Positions 6,368-14,419 are shown, counted from the stretch's first letter. The stretch: 17,473 nucleotides of DNA from Clostridium sp. (GCA_016302185.1 JAEDOC010000028.1:1-17473); one strand, 5' to 3'. Notes: generated from the letters alone by a model not told the origin. Made by a program: numbers and translations.

Positions 6368-7462
6368 ATGAAAAAAGTAATTTCAGCAGCACTTGTTGCA
6401 TCCATGGCTCTGTCCATGACCGCTTGCGGTTTAAAGGAGCCGGAAACAGCAGCTACAGAAGCTCCGAAAGCAGAGACCGAGGCTGCAGCAGAGACAGCAG
6501 CAGAAGGTGCTGAGGCTGCAGATGCTGCGGCAGCAGCAAATGACCCGGCAGTTACCTTAGTATATGCAGAGGTTAACCCGCTGGATACCATCGTTGGCCA
6601 GACTGACTCTTTCTTTAAAGAGAAAGTAGAGGAGCTGTCCGGCGGTTCTATTACCATCGACTTACAGGCATCCGGTGTTCTTGGTTCTGAGAATGATGTA
6701 CTGGATACCATGCTCGGCGGCGGCGGTACCATCGATATGTCCCGTATCTCTGCATTTGCGTTGACCAGCTACGGCGGAGAGAAATCCAAGCTTCTTTCCA
6801 TTCCGTATACCTTTGAGAATCGTGACCATTTCTGGAATTTCGCTACTTCTGATTTAGCACCGGAATTCCTTGAGGAGCCGCACGAGAACGGTGCAGGCGT
6901 AAGAGGTCTGTTCTACGGAGAAGAGGGCTTCCGTCATTTCTTTACCAAAGAGCCGGTTGAGAAACTGGAAGATTTAGCAGGTATGAAGCTTCGTGTTTCC
7001 AACGACCCGATTATGAACGGTATGGTTGAGGGTCTTGGCGCATCTCCGACAGTAGTTGCATTCGGTGAGTTATATTCCGCACTTCAGACCGGCGTTGTAG
7101 ACGGTGCTGAGCAGCCGATCGCAAACTACAAGTCCAACGCATTCCCGGAGGTTGCCAATAACTTAATCCTTGACGGACATACTCTGGGTGCTATCCAGGT
7201 TATTATTACTGATGATGCATGGGACAGCTTAACTGAGAATCAGCAGGCTGCTATGATGGAAGCTTCCAAGCTGGCTTCTGAGTACAACAGACAGATTTCT
7301 GAGGAAGCTGAGAATAAGGTTCTTGAGGAATTAAAGGCTGAGGGCTGCAACGTTGTCGAAGTAACTGACAAGAAACCGTGGCAGGAAGCTTGTAAAGATG
7401 TCATTGAGGCGAATACAGCAGATCAGGCTGACCTGTATCAGCAGATTCTTGACATGAAATAA
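6368..7462 (+). CDS. dctP: TRAP transporter substrate-binding lipoprotein (DctP family)
   Basis: This extracytoplasmic solute receptor of a tripartite ATP-independent transporter is tethered to the membrane as a lipoprotein. From ATG 6368 (GGGAGG at 6353-6358) it has 364 residues. The signal peptide ends with the lipobox SMTAC and the lipidated Cys is Cys20. An Ala/Glu-rich spacer of about 35 residues (24-58) separates the anchor from the DctP domain. The expected carboxylate-clamping arginine is Arg209 in GMKLRVSN, and the family block ALQTGVVDGAEQPI follows. Sitting among uronate genes under the same operators, its ligand is most likely glucuronate, galacturonate or another sugar acid; this is inference. 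A start at 6338 would put ten charged residues in front of the signal peptide and is rejected. Two hairpins follow the stop. Confidence 0.94.
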   Translation: MKKVISAALVASMALSMTACGLKEPETAATEAPKAETEAAAETAAEGAEAADAAAAANDPAVTLVYAEVNPLDTIVGQTDSFFKEKVEELSGGSITIDLQASGVLGSENDVLDTMLGGGGTIDMSRISAFALTSYGGEKSKLLSIPYTFENRDHFWNFATSDLAPEFLEEPHENGAGVRGLFYGEEGFRHFFTKEPVEKLEDLAGMKLRVSNDPIMNGMVEGLGASPTVVAFGELYSALQTGVVDGAEQPIANYKSNAFPEVANNLILDGHTLGAIQVIITDDAWDSLTENQQAAMMEASKLASEYNRQISEEAENKVLEELKAEGCNVVEVTDKKPWQEACKDVIEANTADQADLYQQILDMK

Positions 7463-7529
7463 TTAATACTTGAGAAACGGATAAGTATTAATGGGCACAG
7501 AGTTGCATCAGCGTCTCTGTGCCTCTTTT
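7462..7529 (+). terminator. Two tandem hairpins between dctP and dctQ (attenuator / partial terminator)
   Basis: Hairpin A is a perfect 10-bp inverted repeat, ATTAATACTT (7462-7471) and AAGTATTAAT (7483-7492), with an 11-nt loop. Hairpin B is GGCACAGAG (7494-7502) with CTCTGTGCC (7515-7523), 9 bp with a 12-nt loop, followed by TCTTTT. B looks like a leaky terminator. Such an element would leave more dctP than dctQM message, which suits a receptor needed in excess over the membrane subunits. Confidence 0.7.
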
Positions 7530-7545
7530 ATGAAAGGAGTAGGGT

Positions 7546-8070
7546 ATGCCTGAAATTTTTAAAACGATCGATAAGATCAAGCCTGTATTTGACATTGTGT
7601 ATAAGATTACACTTGTCATCTGTAAACTGCTGTTAATTGGAGATATCCTCATTACTTCAATGGCGGTATGCGGAAGGTACGTTCCGTTTATTCCGGATCC
7701 GGCATGGTCGGAGCAGGTAGTATTGACCTTCATGTCTTATATGGCAGTATTGTCTGCCGCATTGGCGATTCGGAGAGGTGCTCACATCCGTATGACAGCA
7801 TTTGATCGTTTCCTCCCGAAGAAGTTAATTAAGTTCCTGGATATTTTAGCTGATATTGCTGTGCTTGCACTGGGTATGATCATGCTGGTGGTTGGTATGC
7901 AGTACGCGCAGAAGATCGGCGGTAAAGGCTTCTATGAGAGTATGCCGTGGCTGTCCCGTTTCTGGATGTATTTCCCGATTCCGCTGGCCGGCATTGCCAT
8001 GCTTGTGTTCGAGTTGGAAGCTCTCTACAATCATATTAAAGGTATTTTTGTAAAGGAGGAAGAGGCATAA
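7546..8070 (+). CDS. dctQ: TRAP transporter small permease subunit (DctQ family)
   Basis: This 174-residue integral membrane protein has four predicted helices: about residues 18-42, 53-75, 97-120 and 138-160. The hallmarks WSEQVVLTFMSYMAVLSAALAIRRGAHIRM (residues about 54-83; E-x-x split between helices two and three and the RxGxHI loop) are typical of DctQ. It forms the membrane complex with DctM. The RBS AAAGGAG (7533-7539) precedes ATG 7546. The TAA stop overlaps the dctM ATG by one base, so the two subunits are translationally coupled. The length is normal for the family. Confidence 0.93.
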   Translation: MPEIFKTIDKIKPVFDIVYKITLVICKLLLIGDILITSMAVCGRYVPFIPDPAWSEQVVLTFMSYMAVLSAALAIRRGAHIRMTAFDRFLPKKLIKFLDILADIAVLALGMIMLVVGMQYAQKIGGKGFYESMPWLSRFWMYFPIPLAGIAMLVFELEALYNHIKGIFVKEEEA

Positions 8071-9362
8071 TGGCTGTAAATACGATGGCAATTGCCGTAC
8101 TGCTCGGCAGCTTTTTCTTAATGATTTTTCTTCGTTTTCCCATTGCGTATGCCGTAGGTCTGGCCTCCGTGTTCTGTCTGATGGCGCAGGGACTTCCGCT
8201 GTCTACCATCTGTCAGCATATGGTAAAGGGTATCAGCTCCTTCAGTTTAATGGCGGTTCCTTTCTTTATTACCATGGGTGTACTGATGGGATCCGGCGGT
8301 ATCTCTGAGAAACTGATTGCGCTGGCCAATGCCTGTGTAGGCTGGATGCGCGGCGGTATGGCCATGGTAAATATCGTGGCGTCCTACTTCTTTGGTGGAA
8401 TCTCCGGTTCTGCATCTGCAGATACCGCATCCTTAGGTTCCATCCTGATTCCGATGATGGTAGATCAGGGTTATGATGATGACTTCTCTACTGCAGTAAC
8501 CATCACCTCCTCCTGTGAGGGACTTCTGGTTCCGCCCAGCCATAACATGGTTATCTATGCGACAACCGCTGGCGGTATCTCTGTTGGCTCCCTGTTCCTG
8601 GCAGGATATCTTCCGGGTGCGCTGCTGGCAGGCTCCCTGATGATTGGCTCTTACATTATTTCTAAAAAGAGAAATTATCCGAAGGGCGCTCCGTTCTCTC
8701 TGAAGAATTTAATCAAGCAGTTCAGCGTTTCCTTCTGGGCTCTGGCTGCCATTCTTATCGTTGTATTCGGCGTTGTCGGCGGTGTATTTACCGCAACGGA
8801 GTCTGCGGCTATCGCAGTTATCTACAGTTTATTTGTTTCTGTATTTATCTACAAGGGACTGGACTGGAAGGGCGTATGGCATGCACTGGATGAGTGTGTG
8901 AATACGTTATCCATCGTTATGATCCTGATTGCAACCTCCCAGGTATTTGGCTTCTGTCTGACCAGACTCCATGTACCGGAGCTGGCAGCCAGCGCGATTA
9001 CCGGTATTACAACCAATCCGTATATTCTGGCACTGCTTCTGAACCTGATTCTTCTGGTTCTGGGCTGTATCATGGATATGGCACCGATTATCCTGATCGC
9101 GACTCCAATCCTTCTGCCGATTGCGACTTCTATCGGTATTGACCCGATTCAGTTTGGTATCATGATGATCTTGAACTGTGGTATCGGTCTGCTGACTCCC
9201 CCGGTAGGAGCGGTACTCTTTATCGGTTCTGCGGTTGCCAAGGTTCCGATGGAGAAGGTTGTAAAAGCAACGCTTCCGTTCTACTTATGCATGATCGTGG
9301 CACTTCTTCTGATTACCTTTATTCCGGGAATCAGTATGCTGCTGCCGAACTTACTTGGATAA
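8070..9362 (+). CDS. dctM: TRAP transporter large permease subunit (DctM family)
   Basis: This 430-residue membrane protein is rich in hydrophobic segments along its length and catalyses Na+-driven uptake of substrate delivered by DctP. Family motifs seen are the GISGSASADTASLG loop, GLLVPPSHNMV, and in the second half a TATESAAIAVIYS segment and GLLTPPVGAVLF, the repeated PP elements near the ion and substrate sites. RBS AAGGAGG (8053-8059) lies inside the end of dctQ, 10 nt from ATG 8070. It is the last gene of the transporter operon, and a terminator hairpin starts about 10 bases after its stop. Confidence 0.95.
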   Translation: MAVNTMAIAVLLGSFFLMIFLRFPIAYAVGLASVFCLMAQGLPLSTICQHMVKGISSFSLMAVPFFITMGVLMGSGGISEKLIALANACVGWMRGGMAMVNIVASYFFGGISGSASADTASLGSILIPMMVDQGYDDDFSTAVTITSSCEGLLVPPSHNMVIYATTAGGISVGSLFLAGYLPGALLAGSLMIGSYIISKKRNYPKGAPFSLKNLIKQFSVSFWALAAILIVVFGVVGGVFTATESAAIAVIYSLFVSVFIYKGLDWKGVWHALDECVNTLSIVMILIATSQVFGFCLTRLHVPELAASAITGITTNPYILALLLNLILLVLGCIMDMAPIILIATPILLPIATSIGIDPIQFGIMMILNCGIGLLTPPVGAVLFIGSAVAKVPMEKVVKATLPFYLCMIVALLLITFIPGISMLLPNLLG

Positions 9363-9370
9363 CTTTGCTA

Positions 9371-9407
9371 TATGGGCCTTAGCTTCTTTGTTAAGGCCCG
9401 TATTTTT
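9371..9407 (+). terminator. Terminator after dctM
   Basis: ATGGGCCTTA (9372-9381) pairs with TAAGGCCCGT (9392-9401), 10 bp with one wobble and a 10-nt loop, then A and five T (9403-9407). The short T run could permit some read-through into uxaA. Confidence 0.75.
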
Positions 9408-9419
9408 CCGAGAGCACTA

Positions 9420-9425
9420 TATAAT
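9420..9425 (+). promoter_or_regulatory. Possible -10 for a separate uxaA promoter
   Basis: A consensus TATAAT sits between the dctM terminator and uxaA, 20 bases before the start codon. No convincing -35 or TG extension is present, and no operator copy is seen. It is the only promoter candidate for uxaA-MFS-uxaC other than read-through. Confidence 0.3.
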
Positions 9426-9445
9426 CTATTCTAATTGGAGGAACC

Positions 9446-10939
9446 ATGCAGGATTTTGTTAAAATTCATGAGAGAGATAATGTGGCCGTTGCTCTTGCCG
9501 ATCTGGCATCGGGGAGAGAACTGTCCGTGGACGGTGCCACGGTTGTATTAAAAGAAGAAATTCTCCGGGGACATAAGTTTGCTTTAAAGAATCTGACAGA
9601 AGGAGAACCGATTATAAAGTATGGTTTCTCCATTGGTGTGGCAAAGGAAGCAATTCCGGCCGGAAGCCATGTGCATGTCCATAACATCAAGACCGGTCTG
9701 GGCGAGGATCTGTCCTACGAGTATCATCCGGAGAGAGCACCGGAGGCGAAAACTGCTTCTGAATCAGAACAGCCGTATTTTATGGGTTACGAGAGAAAAG
9801 ATGGACGTGCCGGTGTGCGTAATGAGCTTTGGGTGCTTCCTACCGTCGGCTGTGTCAATTCCATTGCCAAAATGATCGCAGGAAGATGCCAGGATCTGGC
9901 GGGTGAAAATATCGAAGCAGTGGTTGCCTTCGGTCATCCCTTTGGCTGTTCCCAGATGGGAGATGATCAGGAAAATACAAGAAAGCTGATCGCTGATTTT
10001 GTGAAGCATCCCAATGCCGGCGGTGTTCTGCTTCTGGGATTGGGCTGTGAAAACTCCAATATTGGTGTATTGAAGGACTATATCGGAGAATACGATGAGG
10101 ATCGGGTTCGTTTCCTTCAGTGTCAGGATGTGGAGGATGAGGTGGAAGAAGGTGTCCGCCTCTTAAAGGAGCTGGCGGAGAATGCGCGCAAGGTAAAGCG
10201 AACAAGGATCCCGGCGAACAAGCTGGTGGTTGGTTTGAAATGCGGCGGTTCCGACGGATTGAGCGGCATCACAGCTAACCCGGTGGTGGGACGTTTCTCG
10301 GATCTCCTGACCGGTGCCGGCGGAAGCACGATCCTGACAGAGGTTCCGGAGATGTTCGGAGCGGAAACGATTCTGATGGATCGCTGTGCGAATCCGGAAG
10401 TTTTTGAAAAAACCGTACATCTGATCAATGATTTTAAGCAGTATTTCCGTTCCCACAATCAGACAATTTATGAGAATCCGTCCCCAGGCAATAAAAAGGG
10501 CGGTATCTCCACCCTGGAGGACAAGGCACTGGGATGTACTCAGAAGTCCGGTAACTCTACGGTGGTTGATGTATTGAAATATGCGGAGCCTCTGCAGAAG
10601 AAGGGGCTGAATCTTCTGTCTGCACCCGGCAATGATCTGGTGGCCAGTACGGCGCTGGCGGCCAGCGGCGCACAGATTGTTCTGTTTACGACCGGACGCG
10701 GAACACCGTTTTCCTGCGCGGTGCCGACCGTGAAGATTTCTTCCAATTCCCAGCTGGCAGGCAAGAAATCCGGCTGGATTGATTTTGACTGTGGACGCCT
10801 TCTGGATCAGATGACTCTGGATGCACTGGGAGAAGAACTTCTGGAATATGTTCTTCTGGTAGCCGGCGGCCAGCTGGTAAAGAGTGAGAAGGTAAGCTAC
10901 CGTGATCTGGCAATCTTTAAACAGGGAGTGACATTGTAA
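9446..10939 (+). CDS. uxaA: Altronate dehydratase (UxaA)
   Basis: This 497-residue enzyme dehydrates D-altronate to 2-keto-3-deoxygluconate in the galacturonate branch. It has the two-part architecture of the family: an N-terminal SAF domain (about 1-95, ending in HVHVHN), a linker rich in charged residues (about 93-110), and the large altronate/galactarate dehydratase domain starting MGYERKDGRAGVRNELWVLPTVGCVN. Conserved blocks FGHPFGCSQMGDD, LGLGCENSN, LKCGGSDGLSGITANP and FTTGRGTPFSCAVPTVKI are intact, with several cysteines suitable for metal binding. RBS GGAGG (9437-9441) lies only 4 nt before ATG 9446. The MFS gene starts 3 bp after the stop. The full length matches E. coli UxaA (495). 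A galactarate dehydratase (GarD) role is less likely given the neighbours. Confidence 0.95.
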   Translation: MQDFVKIHERDNVAVALADLASGRELSVDGATVVLKEEILRGHKFALKNLTEGEPIIKYGFSIGVAKEAIPAGSHVHVHNIKTGLGEDLSYEYHPERAPEAKTASESEQPYFMGYERKDGRAGVRNELWVLPTVGCVNSIAKMIAGRCQDLAGENIEAVVAFGHPFGCSQMGDDQENTRKLIADFVKHPNAGGVLLLGLGCENSNIGVLKDYIGEYDEDRVRFLQCQDVEDEVEEGVRLLKELAENARKVKRTRIPANKLVVGLKCGGSDGLSGITANPVVGRFSDLLTGAGGSTILTEVPEMFGAETILMDRCANPEVFEKTVHLINDFKQYFRSHNQTIYENPSPGNKKGGISTLEDKALGCTQKSGNSTVVDVLKYAEPLQKKGLNLLSAPGNDLVASTALAASGAQIVLFTTGRGTPFSCAVPTVKISSNSQLAGKKSGWIDFDCGRLLDQMTLDALGEELLEYVLLVAGGQLVKSEKVSYRDLAIFKQGVTL

Positions 10940-10942
10940 GAG

Positions 10943-12154
10943 ATGGACATCACAAGACGGGAACGGTGGTCTGTGATTTATCACTGCTATCTGGCGTATT
11001 TTATCAGCGGGATCGTGGTTCTGACCTTTGGCGTGATTCTTCCCTATCTGATTGAGGAGCGGGGAATCAGTCTTACGGTGGCCGGAGGTCTTCTGTCCTT
11101 TCTGGCCATTGGAAATCTGATGGCCAGTCTGGTATATCCTTTGTTGTGTACGAAGCTTTCTCAGCGGATGTCAACGGTGCTTCTTTCCGTATTTTATCCG
11201 GTGTGTCTGTTTCTGTTCATTCTGGATGTGCCGGTAGCTGTCCTGTATCTTTTGATTTTCCTGATGGGGATTACCAAGGGAATGCTCTCCATTGTAAATA
11301 ATTATGCGGTAAAGCAGATAACCGGCAATTCCGGAAAATACCTGAATCTGCTGCATATGTGGTATGCGGTGGGAGCCCTGCTGGCACCTTTTCTGGTATC
11401 GCTCCTGACGGCCGTGGGAATGGACTGGAAGCTGGTATTGCAGCTTTTGTCAGCAGTTACGATTCTGGTTGTGATTTCGTTTCTGACCATGGATTTTTCT
11501 CTGGTGGAGAGACAGGAGAGAGAGAATGAGTACAGGGAGAAGGCCGGCCGGACGCAGAAGATGGGGCAGGAGAAAAGCCGGTTCTGGTTTCTTGGAAGCT
11601 TCAGCTTCCTTCTGGCTTCCGGGATTCTCTTCTGTTACATGGGACTGGAGAATGCGGTCAATGGCTGGTTTGTCACTTATCTAAAGAGTACCGGAATGAT
11701 GAGTACGGAACTTTCTGCCATGATGGTATCCGTAGCCTGGGTTATGATCATGTTGGGAAGAATTCTGATTGCATCGATTTCACAGAAGGTAAGACCGGAT
11801 GTGATTCTGACGGTGATTACGATCGTTCAGTTTCTCTCCATTGCCATGCTTCTGAAGGCTTCCTCTCCAATGGGAGTGGTGATTGCTCTGATTGTGATGG
11901 GACTTGGCATGGCAGGCAGCTATCCGACAGCAACGGCGTTTGTGGGAGATTTTATGGGGAACTCTCCTCTGGGAATGTCGGTGTTTACGGGGATTGGCTC
12001 TTTTGGCGGAATCATCACGCCTCAGATTATCGGAGTTCTGGCAGAGCATGTGGGATTTCATGCGGCGATTGTATTTTTGCTGCTTGATAGTATATTATTA
12101 GTAGTATGCGGTGTACTTACCATACCCGCGACGAAAAGGAGGAATATAAAATGA
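10943..12154 (+). CDS. Major facilitator superfamily permease, probably for a hexuronate or related sugar acid
   Basis: This 403-residue polytopic membrane protein has about 12 hydrophobic segments and a charged cytoplasmic loop in the middle (about residues 188-215, ERQERENEYREKAGRTQK). An MFS-type N-terminal helix is followed by PYLIEERGIS. It does not look like ExuT/GudP of E. coli (anion:cation symporter family) to me, and no substrate can be read from the sequence. Placement inside uxaA-uxaC suggests import of galacturonate, glucuronate or an oligomer-derived uronate; this is inference. The start codon is 3 bp after the uxaA stop with only a GGGAG-like RBS some 15 nt upstream, implying translational coupling. 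Its last bases overlap uxaC by 4 nt (ATGA). Confidence 0.85.
   Translation: MDITRRERWSVIYHCYLAYFISGIVVLTFGVILPYLIEERGISLTVAGGLLSFLAIGNLMASLVYPLLCTKLSQRMSTVLLSVFYPVCLFLFILDVPVAVLYLLIFLMGITKGMLSIVNNYAVKQITGNSGKYLNLLHMWYAVGALLAPFLVSLLTAVGMDWKLVLQLLSAVTILVVISFLTMDFSLVERQERENEYREKAGRTQKMGQEKSRFWFLGSFSFLLASGILFCYMGLENAVNGWFVTYLKSTGMMSTELSAMMVSVAWVMIMLGRILIASISQKVRPDVILTVITIVQFLSIAMLLKASSPMGVVIALIVMGLGMAGSYPTATAFVGDFMGNSPLGMSVFTGIGSFGGIITPQIIGVLAEHVGFHAAIVFLLLDSILLVVCGVLTIPATKRRNIK
12136..12142 (+). promoter_or_regulatory. RBS that fixes the uxaC start
   Basis: AAGGAGG lies 8 nt before ATG 12151. An in-frame ATG at 12106 lies deep in the MFS gene without an RBS and would add 15 residues of no family resemblance. 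Confidence 0.85.
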
Positions 12155-13572
12155 AAGCATTTATGGATAAGGATTTTCTCTTAAGTACAGAGACTGCAAA
12201 GAAGCTGTACAACAATTATGCAGATATGAAAAAGATTCCGGTTCTGGATTATCACTGCCATATCAACCCGCAGGAGATCTGCGAGGACAGACAGTTTGAC
12301 AATATCGCACAGGTATGGCTGGGCGGCGATCATTATAAATGGCGCCAGATGAGAACCAACGGTGTGGATGAGAAATACATCACCGGAGATGCAAGCGACA
12401 GAGAGAAGTTCCAGAAATGGGCAGAGACCCTTCCGAAGCTGATCGGCAACCCGCTGTATCACTGGTCTCACTTAGAGCTTCGTTATTATTTCGGCTATGA
12501 AGGAAATTTAAACGGCGATACCGCACAGGAGGTTTGGGATCTGTGCAATGCCAAGCTTCGCAGTCCGGAATTCTCTGTACGGAACCTGATTAAAATGTCC
12601 AATGTCACCTTAGTCTGCACCACGGATGATCCGGTGGATACCCTGGAATATCATCAGAAGCTGAAGGCGGATGACAGCTTTGACGTTCAGGTGCTTCCGG
12701 CCTGGAGACCGGACAAGGCCATGAATATTGAGAAGCCGGAGTTCACTGCTTATATTGAGAAGCTTTCTGAGGTTTCCGGTGTGAAGGTAGCGGATCTGGA
12801 ATCCCTGCACGCAGCGCTGGAGAATCGTCTGGATTACTTTGCCGCCAACGGCTGCAGCGTATCTGACCACGGCCTGGAGTACGTCATGTACGCACCGGCA
12901 AGTGATGAGACTATTGACGGTATCTTAAAGAAGAGACTGGCAGGCGAGACCCTGACTGCAGAGGAGTGCAAGCAGTACAAGACCGCTTATATGCTGTTCC
13001 TTGCCAGACAGTACAGCAAGAGAAATTGGGTAATGCAGCTTCACTACGGATGCAAGAGAGATAACAATGCATTCATGTATAAGAAACTTGGTCCGGATAC
13101 CGGCTATGACTGCATCAATAACTATGCACCGGCAGCAGAGTTGGCTGATTTCTTAAATGAGCTGTCTGCAACAGACGAGATCCCGAAGACTATCATCTAT
13201 TCCCTGAATCCCAATGATGATGCTACGATTGGCACCATTATCGGCTGCTTCCAGGGCGGCGGTGTAAAGAATAAGATTCAGCAGGGCTCTGCATGGTGGT
13301 TCAATGATCACTTTACCGGAATGACCAACCAGATGAAATCTCTGGCCAATCTTTCCGCACTGGGCAATTTCGTTGGAATGCTGACCGATTCCCGTTCCTT
13401 CTTATCTTATACGAGACATGACTATTTCCGCCGTATTTTATGTGAACTGGTGGGTAACTGGGTAGAGAACGGAGAGTATCCGGATGATGAGAAGCTTCTG
13501 GCTGAGATTATCAAGGGTATTTCCTATAACAATGCGGTTGAGTATTTTGGATTTGACTTAAAGACCGTATAG
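12151..13572 (+). CDS. uxaC: Glucuronate/galacturonate isomerase (UxaC)
   Basis: This cytosolic amidohydrolase-fold enzyme converts D-glucuronate to D-fructuronate and D-galacturonate to D-tagaturonate, the entry step of both branches. From ATG 12151 the protein has 473 residues, the family's usual length of about 470. It opens MKAFMDKDFLLST and shows the metal-binding HxH as His35 and His37 in DYHCHINP. It also shows TTDDP, VLPAWRPDKA, SDHGLE, MQLHYG, LNPNDD, GSAWWFNDH and LTDSRSFLSYTRHDYFRR, all typical UxaC blocks. The ATG overlaps the MFS stop (ATGA), so translation is coupled. It is the last gene of this cluster, with a strong terminator 25 bp downstream. It lies apart from uxuA and uxuB but must feed both. 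Confidence 0.97.
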   Translation: MKAFMDKDFLLSTETAKKLYNNYADMKKIPVLDYHCHINPQEICEDRQFDNIAQVWLGGDHYKWRQMRTNGVDEKYITGDASDREKFQKWAETLPKLIGNPLYHWSHLELRYYFGYEGNLNGDTAQEVWDLCNAKLRSPEFSVRNLIKMSNVTLVCTTDDPVDTLEYHQKLKADDSFDVQVLPAWRPDKAMNIEKPEFTAYIEKLSEVSGVKVADLESLHAALENRLDYFAANGCSVSDHGLEYVMYAPASDETIDGILKKRLAGETLTAEECKQYKTAYMLFLARQYSKRNWVMQLHYGCKRDNNAFMYKKLGPDTGYDCINNYAPAAELADFLNELSATDEIPKTIIYSLNPNDDATIGTIIGCFQGGGVKNKIQQGSAWWFNDHFTGMTNQMKSLANLSALGNFVGMLTDSRSFLSYTRHDYFRRILCELVGNWVENGEYPDDEKLLAEIIKGISYNNAVEYFGFDLKTV

Positions 13573-13596
13573 GTATAAACTAGAGATAAGCGTTTG

Positions 13597-13631
13597 AGCG
13601 CCGGCAGGCGTAAACCTGCCGGTGCTTTTTT
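13597..13631 (+). terminator. Strong Rho-independent terminator after uxaC
   Basis: GCGCCGGCAGG (13598-13608) and CCTGCCGGTGC (13615-13625) form an 11-bp GC-rich stem with one wobble and a 6-nt loop, followed by six T (13626-13631). It marks the right end of the uronate island. Confidence 0.92.
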
Positions 13632-13690
13632 CTTCTGTGAGAAGACGGCTGTGGGTTACATTGGAATTTCGGAAAGGAACGAAGAGAGAA

Positions 13691-14158
13691 GTGAAAGAGT
13701 TTCATTATCAGTATAAGGTAAAGGTTTCGGATTTATGGCAGTTTCATATGTATTATGCCTATTCCTCCTTTTTGTGCGTGATTAATCTGGTTTTTATCGT
13801 TTCCTCCTTTTTACTTTTATATGCGTTCTGGGGTAAGGTGGGAACCGGTTACCGGTGTCTGTTGCTGCTTTATGCGTCACTGTTTACGGTGATTCAGCCG
13901 GCCGTTGTCTGGAAGAACTGCAGAAAAAGGCTGAAAAAGGGTGCACCGGAGCTGGATCTTGTTTTCGATGAGAAGGGCGTTTCTATTCTGTCCGGCGGTG
14001 TGAGAGACAGAAGAAAGTGGTCACAGTTAAAGCAGGTGGTGTTTAAACCAACGCTGGTGACGATTTACGTGGAAGAGAATGAGGGCTATATTCTGACGAA
14101 CCGGGTGCTGGGCAAAACCAGAAAAGAATTTATTGCATTTGTAAAAGCACATATTTAA
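13691..14158 (+). CDS. Small membrane protein with YcxB-like C-terminal domain
   Basis: From GTG 13691 the protein has 155 residues. Two hydrophobic helices (about 27-46 and 55-74) are separated by a short loop. A positively charged stretch (KNCRKRLKKG, 75-84) indicates that the C-terminus is cytoplasmic. The C-terminal beta-rich part (about 88-155: LVFDEKGVSI, RKWSQLKQVV, YILTNRVLGK) resembles the YcxB-like domain of Firmicute membrane proteins of unknown role. Upstream in-frame starts, including a GTG at 13622, lie inside the uxaC terminator and are improbable. The RBS for 13691 is weak (AAAGGAA about 11 nt upstream), so a start a few codons away is possible. No promoter was clearly seen. 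Function unknown, with no evident link to uronate metabolism. Confidence 0.65.
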   Translation: MKEFHYQYKVKVSDLWQFHMYYAYSSFLCVINLVFIVSSFLLLYAFWGKVGTGYRCLLLLYASLFTVIQPAVVWKNCRKRLKKGAPELDLVFDEKGVSILSGGVRDRRKWSQLKQVVFKPTLVTIYVEENEGYILTNRVLGKTRKEFIAFVKAHI

Positions 14159-14166
14159 GAAAACAG

Positions 14167-14195
14167 TTGCAATTTTCTGCTGGTTTTGGTATGAT
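14167..14195 (+). promoter_or_regulatory. Promoter of the tRNA-Leu gene
   Basis: TTGCAA (14167-14172), a 17-bp spacer and TATGAT (14190-14195) with an extended TG (14187-14188). It is close to the kduI promoter in sequence and spacing. Transcription should start near 14202, about 12 nt before the mature tRNA. Confidence 0.75.
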
Positions 14196-14213
14196 AATAG
14201 ACGCTGAAAGACA

Positions 14214-14296
14214 GCCGGCTTGTCGGAATGGCAGACGAGGTGGACTCAAAATCCATTGGTGGCGACACCGTGCGGGTTCAAGTCCCGCAGCCGGCA
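14214..14296 (+). tRNA. tRNA-Leu (anticodon CAA)
   Basis: This is an 83-nt class II tRNA. The acceptor arms GCCGGCT (14214-14220) and AGCCGGC (14289-14295) pair perfectly, with A14296 as discriminator. The anticodon loop CTCAAAA has anticodon CAA and reads UUG. A long variable arm (GGTGGCGACACC) identifies the Leu/Ser/Tyr class. The T arm is GCGGG-TTCAAGT-CCCGC. The 3' CCA is not encoded (CTCC follows) and must be added after transcription. No integrase or attachment repeat is seen beside it. Confidence 0.95.
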
Positions 14297-14315
14297 CTCC
14301 TTGGCAGGGGCAAGG

Positions 14316-14361
14316 GAACCTTTGTAAGTATTGGACGACCAGTAGTTACAGAGGTTCTTTT
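14316..14361 (+). terminator. Terminator after tRNA-Leu
   Basis: GAACCTTTGTAA (14316-14327) pairs with TTACAGAGGTTC (14346-14357), 12 bp with one wobble, followed by TTTT. The 18-nt loop is long. It fits a single-gene tRNA transcript that starts at the promoter at 14167-14195. Confidence 0.65.
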
Positions 14362-14419
14362 CACATATTGGAACGAGTGTGTTTCCACAGAATGAAAGAG
14401 AGCTTCAGGACGATTTCCC

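Noticed and set aside
10163..10984. A 273-codon open frame on the - strand opposite uxaA
   Set aside because: It lies wholly antisense to a complete, well-conserved uxaA, its protein has no recognisable domains, and it has a composition typical of the reverse complement of a coding gene.
14214..14361. tRNA-Leu as a possible integration site
   Set aside because: No integrase, no direct repeat of the tRNA 3' end and no change in gene character on either side were seen.
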